Positions 49,601 to 58,698 of a stretch of 64,000 bases of DNA are shown here, one piece after another. Within the stretch, counting starts at the first letter, position 1. Each line of letters begins with the position of its first letter. Both the position numbers and the translations under genes were made by a program. The stretch is from Andalucia godoyi (Eukaryota; Discoba; Jakobea; Jakobida; Andaluciidae), in contig VRVR01000044.1 of NCBI GenBank assembly GCA_009859145.1, positions 1-64,000 of the forward strand, written 5' to 3'. The notes under the pieces are model-generated. The model had not been told where the DNA came from. It ran no database searches and worked only from the letters and a program-made list of their open reading frames with translations.

Positions 49601-50773
49601 TGCTCCCGCATAAATGCGAAACAATCTCCAAGAATCCGCAAGCCATCGCGACGACGGGGTTTGCATTGGCGACGCATCCCTCGCCAACCGACCGTCGATA
49701 TCAAGCGAATTCGCATCCATCAACGACGACGTTCCTTGCGTGTCCAGTTCCCGCAAGAATGTTTCGATTTTAAGCTGCAGTCGCTGACAAATGCGGTGCT
49801 CCCGTTCGGCAACAGACATATTTGGGTATTTTGACTGGTATCGCGTACTCAAGATATCACGCATCATGCCAAACGCAAGATTTTGAAGTTCTAGAGCATT
49901 CTCGCCATCCAACGTATGAAGTCCACGACCAAACGACGATCGAGGCCCGAGGTTCGACCGATTGCTGGGCTCTGGGCTGCTTTGAACTGTAGGAACTTCA
50001 GGAATCCGATCAATGCCTGAGAATTCTGCAAACTCGTTGCTGGGAGATGACTTTCTGTGCTCCACACCCGGTGATCGCTCAAATGTTGTCTTGTCCGCCA
50101 AAAAGTCATACTCTGCCACTTCATCATCGTCACCGCGGTTCCGTGAACCTTCATTCATAGCATATCTCGCCGAGGCAGAATCGGAAGAACCAGAAGTGCT
50201 ACTATACCGATTCTTGAGTCTGTGGCCCTGCGAATCTGCAACAGGGCGCTTTCGAATGCTGCTGTCCGTCGTCATAGACACGCGCTTAGACGAGATCGTA
50301 TCTGCTTTGCTTGCAGAGGGTGTGGACGTTTTCCGCGATGAGGATGAAGCCGGAGATGCCACAGCACCATCATCGTCGTCGTCGTCGTCGTCAATAACAA
50401 GCTCCGATACGCACGCATTTCTCAGCATTTCGGATTCCACTCGCGAACTAGTCGAGTTCGCAGAGTATCGAATCGACAGTCGACGCGTATCTGCTTGGTT
50501 CCTGTCATACTGCTCTCTCGCAGCCGCCAACAACAGCGACTCCCTCCGATCGGCAGTTGACGAAGACCGATTGGATGAATGTCCATTGATTGACGATGAC
50601 GATGAAACGTGCAGATGCAATGCGCCATCCGACGCAAACTCTTGTGAATCTTCATCGATTGACGAAGCTAGCGCATTGTCAGACACCAATCGGACTGATC
50701 TTCTTCGAATCGACGAACCGCGAGACGTTCGTGAAATCGTCGGCTCCACAGAGTTTGTCGGCCCTGAAAACAT
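46625..50773 (-). CDS. GT2-family multi-span polysaccharide synthase-like glycosyltransferase
   Basis: A 1382-residue membrane protein from the ATG at 50773; one more upstream in-frame start would be GTG. Residues 1-580 are Ser/Arg/Asp-rich, partly helical and cytosolic, with a poly-Asp run near 125-132. A span lies at ~590-612, a Cys-rich lumenal loop at ~620-710 (about a dozen cysteines) and a second span at ~715-740. The GT2 catalytic domain is at ~770-1060: an Ala-His-Tyr-Gly-Cys start, the metal-binding Met-Asp-Asn-Asp (~875), the acceptor Gly-Glu-Asp-Leu-Gln-Met-Gly (~972) and Gln-Arg-Val-Arg-Ser-Trp (~1047) in place of the processive Gln-x-x-Arg-Trp. Several spans follow to ~1180. A soluble ~150-residue segment and two further spans end the protein. 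It resembles chitin/cellulose/hyaluronan synthase-type enzymes. The sugar is unknown. Confidence 0.82.
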   Translation of the reverse strand: MFSGPTNSVEPTISRTSRGSSIRRRSVRLVSDNALASSIDEDSQEFASDGALHLHVSSSSSINGHSSNRSSSTADRRESLLLAAAREQYDRNQADTRRLSIRYSANSTSSRVESEMLRNACVSELVIDDDDDDDDGAVASPASSSSRKTSTPSASKADTISSKRVSMTTDSSIRKRPVADSQGHRLKNRYSSTSGSSDSASARYAMNEGSRNRGDDDEVAEYDFLADKTTFERSPGVEHRKSSPSNEFAEFSGIDRIPEVPTVQSSPEPSNRSNLGPRSSFGRGLHTLDGENALELQNLAFGMMRDILSTRYQSKYPNMSVAEREHRICQRLQLKIETFLRELDTQGTSSLMDANSLDIDGRLARDASPMQTPSSRWLADSWRLFRIYAGAPRLVDKLSIFPHMPLVLNALSTRHAASSELEDAVKCANAALDQMLIMAHHRILYSAADEAPLLNQWHLLKQCLLKCPSLSRSGKIQYMENKAAALFTRWVSMEQAYQEELARLERRQGSADGNVDCSIDSNHSNSALTSNTKETIKSAAVNAGNVQDQQSLSPSLPVHPPAPPSPAGELDRGTLERLLFKRVQSDVQVLHDSRLEKYGNVILIYLGIFFILFLVLRCYVESSCAATVPQLVQVSSHSYISDPPFFAKISIYPRCASLCPNSTECTCPSSALSCPLPPGVTSADQLGDALDGTWCTCNRALECDSCSMCGKTLSFLRHYALLMFFGTTLLDLLLMLVGLFAVQYPAPTLDGNAQVDEKFFDQRAMDVRDVAVLIAHYGCTGPIEATLKAALEIFEPGHIFLCHNGPSDAPIDPGVGSNGPGDSLRTVREVSQWYREQTGRADVPDINYCWTTAGNKSLALFQVARFACRYSRVLIMDNDCQLPKDIRIPVHWFREDGTQAIAFTIRAQNTRKADASINMITTFQDIEYKKAGLIKLLQAKFGSCLFAHGAVSMWNRHTMIRVFRKHNTMFHGEDLQMGLLLHKENKGESIKACGNISVPTRTPAHFWCFPVNTRKALASGKPWILRCLLAPYKCNAWDCPHEEKSLFVQRVRSWDACSYRFLGMFVDLLLFYWKRSILGLKPFILYELWCIVQDVVRIPLAFFLLWQDDSQRSNFLLLLVLLFVARTLLLLMMELWTFRKRADLQSRLVYAILFPWYNLLLLLVRFMGLLFNLLVYLPGTRNAAKIKNRARLPNVYYGKFISLELNVEPPAPRPEDLPDSLQESRVFFAVGRRLPASAAKMTTADNFSVQECSLGNRTFAQDRFDELDEDDSKLRGCMRIDGGWRVLEWNVELRKWMFVKEIMDADPLNLPRRPVSAGSRDLDMFHVLLLGVLLFAGCMAGLYTKASFSMTISASSTSTMIGWFLLVFHAILETASIVWGEA

Positions 50774-51549
50774 GGACAGCTCCAACTTCAATATTAAAAA
50801 AACCACCCCCCAGTCAAATGAGCCACTCCGTCACTCAGTCAGTTTCGAAACCAATGTGTTCAAAAAAGGAAAAGGTTGGTTTATCTGGTGCGCGGCGAGG
50901 ACCGAGGATTGTTTGGAAAGAGGGAGAAACACCAAAACAACCCAAACGTGTTGGAGCATCCTCTCGAATCGTTTCTTCTTTTTTTTTGAGAGAGAGGGGG
51001 CTTCGTCTGCACGTACAGAAAGACTTTACTCTGCTCATACAACTCTTTCATCTTTGTTTGCTTTGTGTGTCTCTTGTGTGTGTGTGTGTCTCTCTCTCTC
51101 TCTCTCTGACTCGCTTACATAGACACGCACATGCACACCCATCCTCGCTCGCTCCTCTGTCATGACTGCCGGAGGCCTGTCCCAACCTGCAATGAGGCCA
51201 TCTCCCCACTCTAAAACAACCATGCAAAGTTCAACGTACCAGTACGTCCAGATCACAGAAAGAAACACAAAACGGCCGTACAGGTTATTGAGTCGCCGTG
51301 GGGACCGTCTTGCACATCCATCCTGTGCACGGCCTATATGCACGCTCCCGGCCCGCCATTCCGACTTGAATCGTGTTTTTCGTGTCTCGGTCTGCTTTTC
51401 AATTCACTCCATTTCCTTTCGTTTTCATTGATCTATGTTGCTTTGTTTTGTTTTGTTTTTTTGTTTTATCTTATTATTTAATCCATCTTGACTGATATTA
51501 TTACTATTGTTATAGCTTGCGTTTATCGAAGCATTGCACCGTCTTGGCC
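50774..51549. promoter_or_regulatory. Intergenic region between divergent GT2 and ALY/REF genes
   Basis: 776 bp, with (TG)n/(TC)n microsatellites at 51074-51107 and T-rich DNA just before the ALY ATG. No gene recognised; frames on both strands look random. Confidence 0.4.
51074..51108 (+). repeat. (TG)n followed by (TC)n microsatellite
   Basis: About 8 TG and 9 TC units back to back, between divergent genes. Confidence 0.9.
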
Positions 51550-52359
51550 ATGTCTGCCCCTACCCTGAACCTCTCGCTCGACGATATGATTGCGCAGCAG
51601 CGAGCTGAGCGCAAAGCTGCCCGTCAATCCGCTGCTGGAGCGGCTGCCTCGTCTTCTGGATCTGGCGCCAACACCAGCGGATCAGGAAAAGACGGCGGAC
51701 GAAAGAACGGCAACAACCGCCGTAGCACTGCTGGAGCGAATGCCCAAGCTGCGCCGTACGGCCGTCGTGCAAATGCGAACAGCACAAGCGCGCAAGCGAT
51801 GGATATTGAGACCTCGGCGGCGTCGACGACGTCGAAGCGGAACAATCGTCGCCGGAACAACAGCAACAAGAACCAGAACAGCGGTAATAATATTACTTCT
51901 TCTGGAGTTTCCATTGGTGCTGCCGTTGCAGGAGTTTCGACGGGAGCTGTTCTTTCGCTGACGAATCTTGCATCGAATATTGTTGCAGAGGATCTCAAGG
52001 AGATTTTCGCGGGAGTTGGGCCGCTGAAGCGATGCACGGTCCACTATGACCGCGACGGACGGTCCATGGGTACTGCAGAAGTCGTGTTCACGCATCGAAA
52101 GGACGCGTTGGAGGCGTTCCGACGATACAATCAGGTGACGCTCGATGGACGGCCCATGGTTTTGCTTGTGCTTGAGCCCCGTGTGGAGCCGAAGCCGAAC
52201 ACCGGCAGCGGAAAGAACGTGCAGAATGCCCCCAACAGCGGAAAGAAGGGGCAGAGTAACACTGCCAACCAGAACAAGACTGCGACAAAGCCAGGACCAA
52301 AGGCAAAGAAGACGCAGATCCGCAGACCGGGTTTCAAGCTGTATGACTCTTCTAATTAG
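51550..52359 (+). CDS. ALYREF: ALY/REF-type mRNA export adaptor
   Basis: A 269-residue protein. The start is the ATG at 51550 because it gives the N-terminal conserved Leu-Ser-Leu-Asp-Asp-Met-Ile motif that binds the helicase UAP56 in this family. Residues ~20-130 are Gly/Ala/Asn/Arg-rich. A single RRM spans ~135-212, with RNP2-like Leu-Ser-Leu-Thr-Asn-Leu, Glu-Asp-Leu-Lys-Glu-Ile-Phe, Gly-Pro-Leu-Lys-Arg-Cys and RNP1-like Gly-Thr-Ala-Glu-Val-Val-Phe. The tail is Lys/Gly/Asn-rich and ends in a short basic stretch. It is a nuclear component of the TREX complex. Confidence 0.9.
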   Translation: MSAPTLNLSLDDMIAQQRAERKAARQSAAGAAASSSGSGANTSGSGKDGGRKNGNNRRSTAGANAQAAPYGRRANANSTSAQAMDIETSAASTTSKRNNRRRNNSNKNQNSGNNITSSGVSIGAAVAGVSTGAVLSLTNLASNIVAEDLKEIFAGVGPLKRCTVHYDRDGRSMGTAEVVFTHRKDALEAFRRYNQVTLDGRPMVLLVLEPRVEPKPNTGSGKNVQNAPNSGKKGQSNTANQNKTATKPGPKAKKTQIRRPGFKLYDSSN

Positions 52360-53623
52360 AACCAAACAACATCAACAACAACAACAACAAAAAAGAACAT
52401 GCCGAATGACGAATGACGAATGAGATGAAATGGGGGGGTTGGAGGAAAAACAATGATGAACGAATGAGAATGGCCTGATAAGAAAACCCGAGGTGTGGAC
52501 ATGGGGAGATGGGGAGAAGAAAGAAAACTTGAGCAGTGCGGAACCGGTTTCTGGTGAGATGGGGCGCCGGTCGGTCGGTCGGTCGAATGAAGAGTCGCGA
52601 TGTGTATACCGCTCGAAGGCAGCTGTCGGTCATTTCTCTTCCGCCAATCCACATTTCAATTGACGGATGATGAGTTTGACTGTAGCTTCTGAAGGAAAGG
52701 TGGAATTCCTCCCGTCTCTCTTTTGCATCGATCGCGGGCATGGATTCCTATCTAGAACTGTTGTTTCGTCATTCCAGTTCGGTTTTTTCCTCTCTCTCTC
52801 TCTCTCTCCCTTCATTATTGAAGTTGCGCGAGGTGAATGGCAGCATTTTCGACGATTGGTGGTGTTCGAGCAAGGGTATTGACGGGCGGGCGGGGAAACA
52901 ACAGCGACAACGGCAACGTTTGTTGCTGGTAAGACTTCGAGCAAGTGCTAATCGTCAACATTCGATGGTTTGGGACTTGCTGTATGTATGGTTGATCGTT
53001 TCGAGTGGATCCGTCGTTCGTACTTCAGCCGAAAAAAATAGTTGTGTTCTTCATGAGATTCATTTATCTGCTTGTTGTTGTTGTCTTTTTGCTTTTCCAT
53101 TTTTCCTTTCTTCTTTGTCTTCGAGATGGTCCAATGTTGACTTTTGGCGGGTTTATTGATTTTTTTTCCCCCCTCTTTTGTTGTGTGATGCTTACGATTT
53201 GATTTTTTGTTTTTTGTTTTTAATATTAATTTTATCAATTTTATTATTACTTTTTTTTTGTTGTTGTTGTTTTTTAATAATGTATTGTATAGTGCGCAAA
53301 AGACAAAGGAGCAGCTTGACCAGGAGCTCTCTTCCATGGCAATCGACGCGACTCAGTAGTCTCTTCTTGCCTTTGACGACGTAAATGCCATCGATCAAAA
53401 AGCGTTCCTTTTTCCCCTTTGATTTTCTTCTGCAATTTTCCCCCAGCCCTTCCATGCCGAGCAGAACTGCCAGCTGTAGTCGACAGCGACGGAGAAACTC
53501 CCGCTATTTTTCTTTTCTTCCTTGTTTTCTTTTCTTTTTCCCCCCTCGTTTTCGTTGTATGAAAAACACGAATGGGATTGCTGTTTGTTGTCAAGGGATA
53601 CTGAAACGGGAAGGAGCATTGAG
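52360..53623. other. Long gene-free interval
   Basis: About 1.26 kb without a supportable gene. It contains (CAA)n at 52374-52391, a GTCGGTCG repeat at 52571-52585, (TC)n at 52790-52808 and very T-rich DNA from 53040 to 53290. ALY 3' end on the left, F-box promoter on the right. Confidence 0.5.
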
Positions 53624-54559
53624 ATGAGCGAGTCTTCTTCCGCGAACGTTGCGCTCTGTCGTCTCCCTCCGCTGATCCATTCTCGGATTCTGTCGTTCGT
53701 TGCGGACTCGTACGGCAGCCTTGCGAAAGCCCGTTGCGTGTGCCGATGCTTGCATCAAGCATCAAGTGATTGGATGTTGTGGCAACGGCTGTATGTGACG
53801 CAGCACACTACGGTTGTGAATGCAGCGTTTGTGCCGCAGATTCCCGAGCTGCTTCCGTGGGAGTTTCTTGTTCGAAAGAATCGCCGTGGCCGCGTCCCGT
53901 GTCCCTTTCCGGGGTGCCATGTCAACAGCCGGACATTCGGCTCCGAGTTTGAAATGCACTTTGTGTCCCACTTCGCCCCATTGTTTTCTGCCCATCCTTC
54001 TCCAAGCAACAGCAACCCTAACCACGCGGGCCACCCGGGGCCAAACTGCAAACCTAGCGATGCTCTGCACGCTATAGCGGCGCGGCATCGGTCGGTCTAC
54101 GAGCGTCTCTCTCGGGACCTTTCTCTCTTTTTGTGTTCTGCTAACCCTAGCTTGGACGACCCGCTTCTTCGTGCCCCGAAGCAAACTCGCAGAAGGACGC
54201 GCTCGACGGCTCGGCTCATCCTGGGCGACGATGGCGACTCCGACAACGACTCGGACGACGACAAGCCCCTGGAATTACTCATGGCGGCTGGGCGCGCCGG
54301 TGCATCGCATCACAGAAGATCAAGGCCGAGCGAGTCGGACCATGTGTGCGATGTTTGCCAACGCGCCCACGCAAGCGCACTGGACTTGTGCTTCCATGTC
54401 GCCAAGAAGCACTCGGGACACACAGACAAGAAACGTAGGGTCGAGTGTGTGCAGTGTGGAGTGCAACTGTTTTCAAGGTCGGCTGTGTACAGACATGCCC
54501 GCAAAGCACACCGTAGAAGAAGCGCATTTGAATCAAGCGTTCACATCGTAGAACTGTAG
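53624..54559 (+). CDS. F-box protein with C2H2 zinc fingers
   Basis: A 311-residue protein from the ATG at 53624. Residues ~12-58 fit an F-box (Leu-Pro-Pro-Leu-Ile-His-Ser-Arg-Ile-Leu-Ser-Phe-Val ... Trp-Gln-Arg-Leu-Tyr). A Cys-x4-Cys ... His-x3-His element occurs at ~92-118. A central Ser/Asp-rich region includes Asp-Asp-Asp-Lys. Two classical C2H2 fingers lie at ~241-262 (Cys-x2-Cys-x12-His-x4-His) and ~275-296 (Cys-x2-Cys ... His-x4-His). It may be a nuclear SCF adaptor that also binds DNA or zinc-dependent partners. The F-box is moderately supported; the fingers are clear. Confidence 0.72.
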   Translation: MSESSSANVALCRLPPLIHSRILSFVADSYGSLAKARCVCRCLHQASSDWMLWQRLYVTQHTTVVNAAFVPQIPELLPWEFLVRKNRRGRVPCPFPGCHVNSRTFGSEFEMHFVSHFAPLFSAHPSPSNSNPNHAGHPGPNCKPSDALHAIAARHRSVYERLSRDLSLFLCSANPSLDDPLLRAPKQTRRRTRSTARLILGDDGDSDNDSDDDKPLELLMAAGRAGASHHRRSRPSESDHVCDVCQRAHASALDLCFHVAKKHSGHTDKKRRVECVQCGVQLFSRSAVYRHARKAHRRRSAFESSVHIVEL

Positions 54560-54690
54560 CATTATTACGATGATGGAGATGATGATTTGTGTTTGTTTGT
54601 TTGTTGTTGTTTTTTTGTTTTTTTTTTTGGTTCTGGGGTTCTTGGTTTAAATCAGTAAAAGACACAGGAAAGGGGGAGCGAGAAATTCTA

Positions 54691-56319
54691 TTACAAATCT
54701 GCCTGTGCAGCGTCGATGGTGTCGTCGATCTTCAGAATCATTCTAACCATTTGCGTCGCAAGTCTGATCTGAGACTGCTTGGAAAGGAGCGTCTCAAACA
54801 CCTGCTGGTCCTTCATGTCGTTGGTTCCGACACCCTTGCAGTCTACTCCAAGATGCGAGTTGTTTTCGGAAATTTGTCTGGCCTTGACTGCTGCAACGGT
54901 TTCGATGGCCGGCAATCCAGAGTTCTCCGCAAGCGCTGTCGGAATGACCTCCAGAGCATCTGCAAAGGCACGCATTCCATACGCATCAAGCCCCGCAGTG
55001 CGATCTGCAGCCTCGACAACCGCAAGCGACGCTGCTATCTCGGCAGCCCCACCACCATACACAATACGGCAATCGCGAACAAGGTTTCGCACAACACAGA
55101 GTGCATCATGCAATGCACGCTTGGCTTCCTCGATAATCATCTTGTTTCCTCCACGGACAAAAAGCGTGACCGCCTTTGAATGCGCACACTCCTCGATGAC
55201 AATCATGCGGTCCCGGGTCGTTCCAAACGAAATCTCGCGAACACGTCCGGCTTTTCCAAGCTTGTCCGCGGTAAGTTCGGCAAATCGAGGGACGATGCGC
55301 CCACCCGTGGCAATTGCCACAAGCTCCAGCTCCACACCACCAACCCAGCGGATTGCAGGCAAGTTGCGCTTGTACAACATCGAGTTGGCTTCGTCATCGA
55401 AGCCCCACTGGCAGAGCACAAGATTCGCACCCGACTCGGCAATTGCATCAATCATGGCGGGAAAATAGGCCTGCTCGGTCTTTGCAAGTGCATCGTACTG
55501 CTCCTTTGATGAAATATCCAAGTGATACTTGGTCTTGGGCTTTGGAGGCTCAAACGGTGCAGTCAGAATTGCAATCTTTGCGTTCTCAATGAGCTTCGGC
55601 ATCTGCGGATGCGAAAAGTCCTTGTCTAGCACGACTCCGTACACCAACTGGGTGTCCTCCAGTCGCCCACCAACCTTTCCTTCGACCTTGATCAAGTCCA
55701 GATTCACGTCTCTGCGCTCCAAATCTGCAACCGCAAGCACAGCATCGACGCACATTTCTGCCATCCGACGGACCTCGCGATTCACAATCTTTGAGTTGAG
55801 CGTCGACATTGCAGTCTCGACAAGCAACTCGCGGTTCAGTGTGCTCTTGTCCTCCTCGCTGATCCCGATCACTTCGCATACATCAGCAAGTCGTTTGCAA
55901 GCAACCTCTCCAGCCTTGTCGAAGCCGTTTGCAATGCGAATCGGATGGATTCCCTTGTCCAGCAGCAAATCCGCTTGCTCAAGCAACGCACCCGCCAGCA
56001 CCACGACTCCAGTGGTTCCATCGCCAATCTCGTCGTCTTGCGACCTCGACAACTCAACAAACAGCTTCGCAATCTGATGATCCACGTCCATCTGCGAAAG
56101 AATCGTCGCGCCATCATTCGTCACCGCAACATCCCCGTCCGGAGACACAAGCATCTTGTCCATTCCTCGCGGTCCCAGAGAAGTACGCAGAATATCAGCA
56201 ACCGACTTCCCAGCGATGATGTTGTGCTTGATCGCTTGGATCCCTTTTACACGAGACTTTTTGTCCTGCTCGCGAATAACAATATAAGGACGACCAAAAT
56301 CGTCAAAAACCATCGACAT
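54691..56319 (-). CDS. CCT5: T-complex protein 1 subunit epsilon (CCT5)
   Basis: A 542-residue group II chaperonin subunit of the usual length. ATP-site motifs are present: Leu-Gly-Pro-Arg-Gly-Met-Asp-Lys, Asn-Asp-Gly-Ala-Thr-Ile-Leu, Gly-Asp-Gly-Thr-Thr and Gly-Gly-Gly-Ala-Ala-Glu. The N-terminus (Phe-Asp-x-x-Gly-Arg-Pro-Tyr/Phe-Ile-x-x-Arg-Glu-Gln) and the Lys-Thr-Lys-His/Tyr-x-Leu-Asp-Ile stretch are epsilon-specific. It folds actin and tubulin in the cytosolic CCT/TRiC ring. Met codons at 56319 and 56313 are both possible starts. Confidence 0.96.
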   Translation of the reverse strand: MSMVFDDFGRPYIVIREQDKKSRVKGIQAIKHNIIAGKSVADILRTSLGPRGMDKMLVSPDGDVAVTNDGATILSQMDVDHQIAKLFVELSRSQDDEIGDGTTGVVVLAGALLEQADLLLDKGIHPIRIANGFDKAGEVACKRLADVCEVIGISEEDKSTLNRELLVETAMSTLNSKIVNREVRRMAEMCVDAVLAVADLERRDVNLDLIKVEGKVGGRLEDTQLVYGVVLDKDFSHPQMPKLIENAKIAILTAPFEPPKPKTKYHLDISSKEQYDALAKTEQAYFPAMIDAIAESGANLVLCQWGFDDEANSMLYKRNLPAIRWVGGVELELVAIATGGRIVPRFAELTADKLGKAGRVREISFGTTRDRMIVIEECAHSKAVTLFVRGGNKMIIEEAKRALHDALCVVRNLVRDCRIVYGGGAAEIAASLAVVEAADRTAGLDAYGMRAFADALEVIPTALAENSGLPAIETVAAVKARQISENNSHLGVDCKGVGTNDMKDQQVFETLLSKQSQIRLATQMVRMILKIDDTIDAAQADL

Positions 56320-56784
56320 TTTCTTTCTCCGTTTCTTCTTGTTCTTTCGTTCGTGGGCTTTCCTCCTCCTTGATTGCAGTTCAGTCCAGGTTCTTTCTCA
56401 CAAACTGCTTCTTTTCCGCAAACCCAAACAAACAAAGGTGGCTGGAAAAAACTATATCAAACAACAACAAAAAACAAAGAAAAAAACAATAATAGCAATG
56501 ACAAAAGTATGAAAGTATGAAAGTATGCAAAGTATTCAAAGTAGAAAAAATAAGAACGAAGATGAAATGCAAAAGGAAGGGGAATGAAGAGAAGAATGTG
56601 GTTGAGAAAAGAGGATTGGAGACACGAAGTTGGAGGGACCATGAGCGTGTAAGAGAGGGACTGACAGGTGACGAGGTAAAACCCCATTTGTCAGGGACCG
56701 GTAAGAATGCTTGGTCTTGGCGGGGAATTTTTACAGCAGCTGCAAAAAAGAAAAGACAGCCACACAACCACACCAGAGAGACAC

Positions 56785-56827
56785 ACAGAGAGAGAGAGAG
56801 AGAGAGAGAGTGTGTGTGTGTGTGTGT
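56785..56827 (+). repeat. (AG)n followed by (TG)n microsatellite
   Basis: About 13 AG and 8 TG units in the interval between CCT5 and the GTPase-like gene. Confidence 0.9.
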
Positions 56828-56851
56828 CGCACATATGAAGCTACGGAAGCA

Positions 56852-57853
56852 TCAAACAAGAGCGGTAGTTTGCTCAGTCTGCTGGTTGTCGGCGGCATCC
56901 AGCATCTTTTTCTCCAGAAATGGAGCAGGGTGTGAGGCAGTGCTCGGCGCATCGACCGAGGTGCAGGCCAGTAGCCATCCACTGCAATCGAGGATTGGGA
57001 GCTTGCAAGACACGGGTTGTCTTTCCTCTTCTCCGCGTTCAGAAATCTCGACTACTTCGACGGGTTCGGCACTGCTGAACAACCGCGGGTTCTCAAAGTA
57101 GTGATTCAGTCTCGTGAACAGGATGTCGTCCCATGCAGAAACCGTGGCGCTGCAGGGAACGATTTCGGCCTCCGGAAGAAACTGGTCTACGCACAGGCTT
57201 CTCCGCATGCTGTTGACCACCGAACGAGTGCGCGTCATCAACTCGTCTTTTTCCATTGCCGGCTCGTATCCTCTGTCCTTGGAAGTGTCTAGGACAGCGA
57301 GGTCCATCTTTGTTGCGCAAATCACTACTTTTGGCTGCTTTGTTCCAGCAGCAAGCTGTGGGTGCGCAGCGTCCGGATCCAGCACATACCGTGCCACCCT
57401 CTCCAACAGCACTCGTGCAGGTTCTGTATGAGTCAAGGGAGGTGGAGAGGCGGAGAAAGAGTAGTCGCTAGAATCCACGACAAGCACAATGATCGATGCA
57501 TTTCGGATCTGCGAAGGCTGAAAGGTTGAGAATCGTGAGCGCCCCGAGTAGTCCCATAATAGGTACTTTTCATTCACCCCCAAAGACGCGTCGTCTCCAG
57601 TACTTGTGGCAGCGCGCTTGATTACAAAGTCGAGTCCAATCGAAGGATAATACGTGGCGAACGGCTGGTTCGCGCCACTCGAGAGCTTCTGGATAAGAAG
57701 CGTCCGCCCAGCGCCCCGATTGCCCGTCTGAAAAGAAACATGCGTATGCTTCCTTACAGCTGCCTGTGGCGGAACAGAGTCCATCGCCTTCTTCTTTCCT
57801 TTGGAAAATTTCAGTCCCATAAGCTCAGATCCCAGAAGCACCGTGCCATGCAT
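56852..57853 (-). CDS. Atypical small GTPase with altered P-loop
   Basis: A 333-residue protein from the ATG at 57853. The Ras/Arf-like G1 reads Gly44-Asn-Arg-Gly-Ala-Gly-Arg50-Thr, so the phosphate-binding Lys is Arg. Switch I is Tyr-Tyr-Pro-Ser-Ile-Gly-Leu-Asp-Phe (Ser for the usual Thr). Switch II is Trp100-Asp-Tyr-Ser-Gly104-Arg105 (Arg for the catalytic Gln). G4 is Thr-Lys-Met-Asp, and G5 Cys-Ser-Ala. Inserts of Ala/Ser/Asp sequence and a ~70-residue C-terminal extension enlarge it beyond the usual ~200 residues. There is no C-terminal prenylation Cys box; the end is Thr-Ala-Leu-Val. An N-terminal Met-Gly-Leu-Lys stretch at residue 12 could, if used as the start (57820), carry a Gly2 for myristoylation as in Arf proteins. 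It probably binds nucleotide weakly or acts as a pseudo-GTPase. Confidence 0.7.
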   Translation of the reverse strand: MHGTVLLGSELMGLKFSKGKKKAMDSVPPQAAVRKHTHVSFQTGNRGAGRTLLIQKLSSGANQPFATYYPSIGLDFVIKRAATSTGDDASLGVNEKYLLWDYSGRSRFSTFQPSQIRNASIIVLVVDSSDYSFSASPPPLTHTEPARVLLERVARYVLDPDAAHPQLAAGTKQPKVVICATKMDLAVLDTSKDRGYEPAMEKDELMTRTRSVVNSMRRSLCVDQFLPEAEIVPCSATVSAWDDILFTRLNHYFENPRLFSSAEPVEVVEISERGEEERQPVSCKLPILDCSGWLLACTSVDAPSTASHPAPFLEKKMLDAADNQQTEQTTALV

Positions 57854-58203
57854 GATGTCCCCGAAAACATTCCGAGCGCGTGCACATTGCGCTTAAGTAC
57901 TATTGCGAGAGATTCGAAGCAGCAAAAAGAACGAGAGATTCGTGCGGCGTAGACATGTTTCGACCGCCCAATACACAAAATCTATGCAGGCTTTTTTAAA
58001 TTGATTTTACTGCGTTGGCTTTATTAGTACAGTGTACAGTGAGAGTGTATAGTGAGTCCCCTTTACTGGTTGCGCCGTTGTCGTTATTTTTATGAACGTG
58101 GATTTTTTTTTAAGATTTTCTTTTTCTTTTTAGCACTCGTATTGGATAGCGGTTGGGAGAGTGGAGGACTGGTATGTGCTGTGACTTGTGAGTCTATGAA
58201 AAG
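57854..58203. other. Gene-free interval between divergent starts
   Basis: 350 bp, T-rich near 58105-58130. Nothing recognised. Confidence 0.4.
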
Positions 58204-58698
58204 ATGAGCGAGGTAGCGGAAGACGAGAGCTCGTCGCTGGACAGACTTCATGCAGTGATCGCTTCGGAGCGAATGATTCGAAACAGTGGGCCTGTGCCTC
58301 CGCCACCGAGCTTGTTGCTGGACCATCTGTTCTTGCGGGCTCTTCGTCCTCTTCTTCATCTTCATCTTCCTGTGCAGCAGCAGCGGTCGTACAGCCACAC
58401 GACGCTGATGAAGAGTGAGATTCGGGAAATGTACCGCAGCAGCAGTCAGACTTCCAAGCTTCACGAATGGAGTGTCCATGGAATGCGGTTTGTGTACGAA
58501 AGGCTCAATGCAGTGCTCCGAGCAAGGTGGAAAGACGGAGAAGCAAAAGGAGCAGATTCTCCAGTGTCGCTGCTTCTGTTTGGAAACGTCGCACGAGACG
58601 ATGACATTCTCAACAGTGTACGAGACATGCCGTTTTACAAACCGGGACCGTCCAGCTCCGCTTCATCCAACCTTGCGATGCGCTCTTTAGAACCATAA
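58204..58698 (+). CDS. Hypothetical 164-residue protein
   Basis: An ATG-started frame. It begins with an acidic Glu/Asp/Ser stretch and has a Leu/His-rich helix at ~38-55, a basic helical middle (Met-Lys-Ser-Glu-Ile-Arg-Glu-Met-Tyr) and a Ser/Pro tail. There is no signal peptide or span. No family is recognised. A 129-codon antisense frame covers part, so coding sense is probable rather than certain. Confidence 0.45.
   Translation: MSEVAEDESSSLDRLHAVIASERMIRNSGPVPPPPSLLLDHLFLRALRPLLHLHLPVQQQRSYSHTTLMKSEIREMYRSSSQTSKLHEWSVHGMRFVYERLNAVLRARWKDGEAKGADSPVSLLLFGNVARDDDILNSVRDMPFYKPGPSSSASSNLAMRSLEP

Noticed and set aside
50005-51122. 369-residue plus-strand frame
   Set aside because: Antisense to the Ser/Asp-rich head of the GT2 synthase and then through microsatellites; composition is explained by that.
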